From Henckelia pumila (lineage: Eukaryota; Streptophyta; Magnoliopsida; Lamiales; Gesneriaceae), in the NCBI RefSeq assembly GCF_033568475.1, contig NC_133123.1, forward strand, positions 1,736,001 to 1,800,000: 64,000 nucleotides of DNA. The letters are read 5' to 3'. The position numbers and the translations under genes are program-made. Under the pieces are notes generated by a model. It made no database searches, was not told the DNA's origin, and saw only the letters and a list, made by a program, of their open reading frames with translations. Positions 58,047 to 64,000 of this stretch are shown piece by piece. How positions within the stretch are numbered: the stretch's first letter is position 1; each line of letters opens with the position of its first letter.

Positions 58047-58359
58047 GGGAAAATTGCTTTTTTGGTCCTCTATATTTGTCACTTTGCGATTTCAGTCCTT
58101 TATATTTTCAGATTTCAGTTTTAGTCCGCTATTTTTATTTTTTTGGCAATTTTAGTCATTTTTTCGACGTGGCGCTGACGTGGCACCAATTCAGTGCTGA
58201 TGTGGAGCTGACGTGTATAGTGTCACGTAAGCATTTTTTAATAAAAAAGACCAAAATTGCAAAAAATCAGAACATGCAGGACTAAAACTGAAATGTGAAA
58301 ACATAGAGGACCGAAATCGCAAAGTGACAAACATACATGACTAAATTTGCAATTTTCCC
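58047..58359. mobile_element. Long-terminal-inverted-repeat MITE (Mutator-like)
   Basis: About 313 bp with inverted arms of about 80 bp: GGGAAAATTGC at the left and GCAATTTTCCC at the right, continuing with TTTGTCACTTTGCGATTTC in both arms. The flanks are imperfect direct repeats CTAATTTTTT and CTAAATTTTT. The open frame across it is a by-product of the arms. Confidence 0.72.
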
Positions 58360-58993
58360 CTAAATTTTTTAACGTAATATTTTGATTATTAAACTTTCAA
58401 CAAAAACAAAAAATTAAATCGAACCATTAAATTTCACAGTCTGATTCAAGACAAGTGAAATAATGTCATAAATTGAGCTTTTATTTCACTTATATAGCAA
58501 ATGTATTCCCGTCCTTTAATAAATCATTCATTTATTTTTTGATATATGATAATCTAGTCATACTTTTTGATGTTTCAAGTTTTCGGAAAAAATATTATAA
58601 AACTAATGGTGATGACTAATTGTGTAATATGTTTAAAAATTTTAAGGATTAAAAATGTAATCAACAACATCAATATTTTCTTTTCAAGGTAAAAATATAT
58701 ATTTCTTTCGTCCCACCTATTTAGGCTTTTGTGTATTTTTATATAGATATATGTTAAGAAAGTGTTTGGAAAAGTAAATTTTGTAAAAAAAATTCTCATT
58801 TTTCCTTTATTTAATGAAATTTTAATAAAATAAAATGATTATACAAATAGTTAATAATATGAATTTAATTTAATATGGATAAATTAGTAAAACAGTAAGA
58901 AATTTGATATTTAATATGAAAACTAGACTATATAATTGAGAAAGATAAAAATAAATGTGGTCTAAATAAGTGAGACATATAAAATATGATTAT

Positions 58994-59266
58994 TGTTGAA
59001 AATATATATAAATATATATTATTATTTATTGTTGAATGTTGAAGGTTGAAAGTTGAAAATTGAGTTGTAAAATATTGAAAATTAGTGTGTGATGATGTAA
59101 TTAATGATGTATTAATTTTTGACTAATCTCCAATTGAGATCTATAAATAGGTCTCTCCATTTGTGTAGAAAAACACAATTGTGAAGAGAGAAAAATTTTA
59201 TAAAGTGTAGAATTTTGAGTTTTTGAGTTTTTACTTTTTACCGTAAATTTTTACTTTTTCACAACA
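58994..59266 (+). repeat. Copia LTR, inverted relative to 46128-46400
   Basis: 273 bp on the plus strand, beginning TGTTGAAAATATATAT and ending TTTTTCACAACA. By eye it is identical to the minus-strand LTR at 46128-46400. Left flank 58989-58993 is ATTAT, the reverse complement of the ATAAT that flanks the other LTR. It is followed by a primer-binding site, so it is a 5' LTR whose own coding body does not follow. Confidence 0.92.
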
Positions 59267-59960
59267 CGTTATCAGCACGATCGCTCGAAGGTTCTCTTTA
59301 TTTTCCGACGCTCCAAAATACAAGAAGAAGTCAAAAATATTCAACAAGTAAGAATTTATATTTTACTGTTTATATATTTTTATTGTGTATATATTAATAT
59401 ATAATATCATGTTATGAAAAAAATAAGTTTTTTTCAAAACTTGTTATAAATCCTGGGAGGATGTTAAGACGACATCCCACACTCCCGGTAAGGGATACGA
59501 CAAGTATAAAAGCCTCTAAGGTTTTTAAACAATAACGTGATATATATTTATTATGTATATATATTAACTATATTAATATATAATTTCATGTTATTATATA
59601 AAAGGTTGTCTATGACACTGACCTTATAATAACGTGATATGATATATATTATTGTGTATTTATATACTAACCATATTTGTATAATCTCATGTTATTATAT
59701 AAAAGGCTGTCTACGACACCGATCTTATAATAATGTGATATGATATACTATACCTGACTTTATACTAACTATATTGGTATAATTTCACAACATTATATAA
59801 AAGGCTGTCTACGACACCGATCTTATAATAATGTGATATGATATACTATACCTGACTTTATACTAACTATATTGGTATAATTTCACAACATTATATAAAA
59901 GGCTGTCTACGACACTGACCCTATAATAATGTGTATAACAAGATTATGATATATATTCGT
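59267..59960 (+). mobile_element. Copia primer-binding site and 5' leader
   Basis: CGTTATCAGCACGA follows the LTR directly, a form common at plant copia primer-binding sites. The leader that follows is non-coding and contains the tandem repeats at 59600-59940. No gag follows on the plus strand. Confidence 0.7.
59600..59940 (+). repeat. Tandem repeat, about 98-101 bp units, about 3.5 copies
   Basis: The unit starts AAAAGGCTGTCTACGACACC and recurs at 59600, 59701, 59799 and 59897. The last two full units are nearly identical. It lies in the copia leader. Confidence 0.9.
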
Positions 59961-60654
59961 AAATTAAACTTGAGTATCATAAAACTCTAAACATTTTACA
60001 CAATAAGTACTAAGATATCAGACAAATATGTCACGAAATATGTTGTTCGTGAACAACCCAATTTCAATCAAAAGTTGTGATTTACATATATGAAAGTTCT
60101 GTATTTTCACATTTTTGTCAAGAATAACATCAATTGTGAACCATATGGTTACTGACAAAATATTCGGGATACAAATTAATACAAATTGTACGAGTTAATA
60201 GATAATTTTTGTTAAATAAATGACAGAAAAATTGCATTTAATTTCTTATTCTACAAAAAAAATTAATTAAATAATTAATATTAATTTTAAATATATATTA
60301 AAAAATAAAAATATCATTTCATGATTTTAGTATTCGATCATTTCAACAATAGTTAATTATGCGAAATAAGTTTACAATCAATTTCTGCATAGACCGGAGC
60401 CCAATCACCCGAAGTCAATCGGTGTGTTAATAAAATTATTAATAAATATTTTGATAATATTATATGGATCGGCTTGAGAATCTCATCGAGAAGGTGTTTT
60501 ATTACTGATCTATATCTTGATATTAATCGAGATGAACAAAATAATTGAGCTGAGATTTTTTCAGAACGAGAATGAAATGAAATTCGGGTAAATAAATTTG
60601 TTCAGCCTTAGATTTGATAAAATAAAAAAACTAAATCATAAATAAAAATATTAT
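59961..60654. other. AT-rich sequence, possible inversion breakpoint zone
   Basis: I see no gene. The copia leader fades out here without a recognisable boundary. Confidence 0.45.
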
Positions 60655-60674
60655 AGCAAAATATAATTGTTCTT

Positions 60675-60915
60675 TTTTTAAATACAAATTGCATCGAATA
60701 TCGAAATTATATCATATTGCAACACTAAAGAGTGAAATTTGCCCGCACAACCGACGGGACTTGAGCATGGACTCGAGACGTGCTTGTCTCGAGCTAAGAA
60801 ATTAGCTAAATCTACTTAAATAAATTAGAAAATCTATCCGCAATCAGCGAAAATCAAACCTGAGACCACGAGGTCTCAAGGCCTCAATCTTGACCACTAA
60901 ACCAAAACCTCATAG
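60675..60915 (-). mobile_element. tRNA-derived SINE with 19-bp target duplication
   Basis: A 241-bp insertion flanked by the perfect repeat GCAAAATATAATTGTTCTT (60656-60674 and 60916-60934). On the minus strand it has an A-box TGGTTTAGTGG (60894-60904) and a B-box-like GGTTTGATTTTC (60849-60860), and ends in an A-rich tail at 60675. It lies about 200 bp upstream of the PLP homeostasis gene. Confidence 0.85.
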
Positions 60916-60981
60916 GCAAAATATAATTGTTCTTAACTTGACATTTCACTTTTATTATGGATATTTTACCATTTTTTTTAA

Positions 60982-63716
<2,735 letters not shown>

Positions 63717-64000
63717 GTGAGTATTTCTGCTCGCTCTCATAACGGACAATATGCATGATATGTTAGCGTTTTAATGTCACCGATCAAATTTCTTTAATTC
63801 GATATGTTTCTTGATGCTAATTGCTTAAAAGAAACCATTTGCAAATATCCACAATCCAATCAATGCCTTGCATGCTTCCACTGAAATCCCCATTTCCAAA
63901 TCTTGGAGAAGCCTAAAAAAATGGTTTCTCCCCCTTTTTACTTCTATCTTCTGCATAATCTTTGCACAGACTGCCAGTTTATTGTTAAGTATCCCGGATA
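63717..64000 (+). other. Intron 6 of the PLP homeostasis gene, incomplete
   Basis: Begins GTGAGT and continues to the window edge. The terminal exon is not included. Confidence 0.75.

Noticed and set aside
57992..58285. 97-codon frame
   Set aside because: It spans the left arm of the MITE at 58047-58359; translated repeat.
46128..59266. One giant transposon with the LTRs acting as terminal inverted repeats
   Set aside because: The LTRs have a polypurine tract and a primer-binding site in the places expected of a copia element, so a rearranged retrotransposon explains them better.

Overview
The window is nuclear DNA of a flowering plant. It is very AT-rich, has intron-containing genes with GT/AG borders, plant-only protein families (STIG1-like, X8/CBM43, plant pectate lyase, RING-H2) and a dense load of plant transposons. 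It is most likely a eudicot; the species cannot be settled from sequence alone.

Layout. 1-950 is intergenic and holds a 123-bp foldback MITE. 950-8308 is copy 1 of a segmental duplication and carries an intact RING-H2 gene (7215-7694) plus a SINE. 8314-16035 is a Ty3/gypsy chromovirus on the minus strand. 16036-27860 is a tandem triplication (period about 1.86 kb) of a small secreted X8/CBM43 gene; its middle spacer is split by a very young 6.67-kb Tat-type Ty3/gypsy element (19113-25781) that lacks integrase. 29325-31600 holds LTR-retroelement remnants. 31617-39516 is copy 2 of the segmental duplication. There the RING gene has lost its catalytic half, and a solo LTR and other insertions have been gained. 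A SINE (39517-39740) and a Mutator-like MITE (40423-40762) follow. A four-exon pectate lyase gene lies on the minus strand at 41429-42930. 46128-51244 is most of a Ty1/copia element on the minus strand. 53165-53650 is a STIG1-like cysteine-rich secreted protein. 54060-57115 is a decayed CACTA element that carries a nested solo LTR and a peculiar foldback. 58994-59266 is a second copia LTR, identical by eye to the one at 46128 but inverted, followed by its primer-binding site and leader. 61129-63716 holds the first six exons of a pyridoxal-phosphate homeostasis protein (YggS/PLPBP family), which runs off the right edge.

The host genes do not form a pathway; they are separate genes in a transposon-rich region. 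The window is most useful as a dated series of rearrangements. Several insertions have an empty reference site within the same window: the SINE at 4912, the MITE at 17200 and the Tat element at 19113. The most notable structure is the pair of identical, oppositely oriented copia LTRs at 46128 and 58994. Their outer 5-bp flanks are reverse complements of each other, as expected if the 5' half of one element was inverted together with about 8-9 kb of neighbouring DNA, including the STIG1-like gene and the CACTA element. An assembly error must be excluded first.
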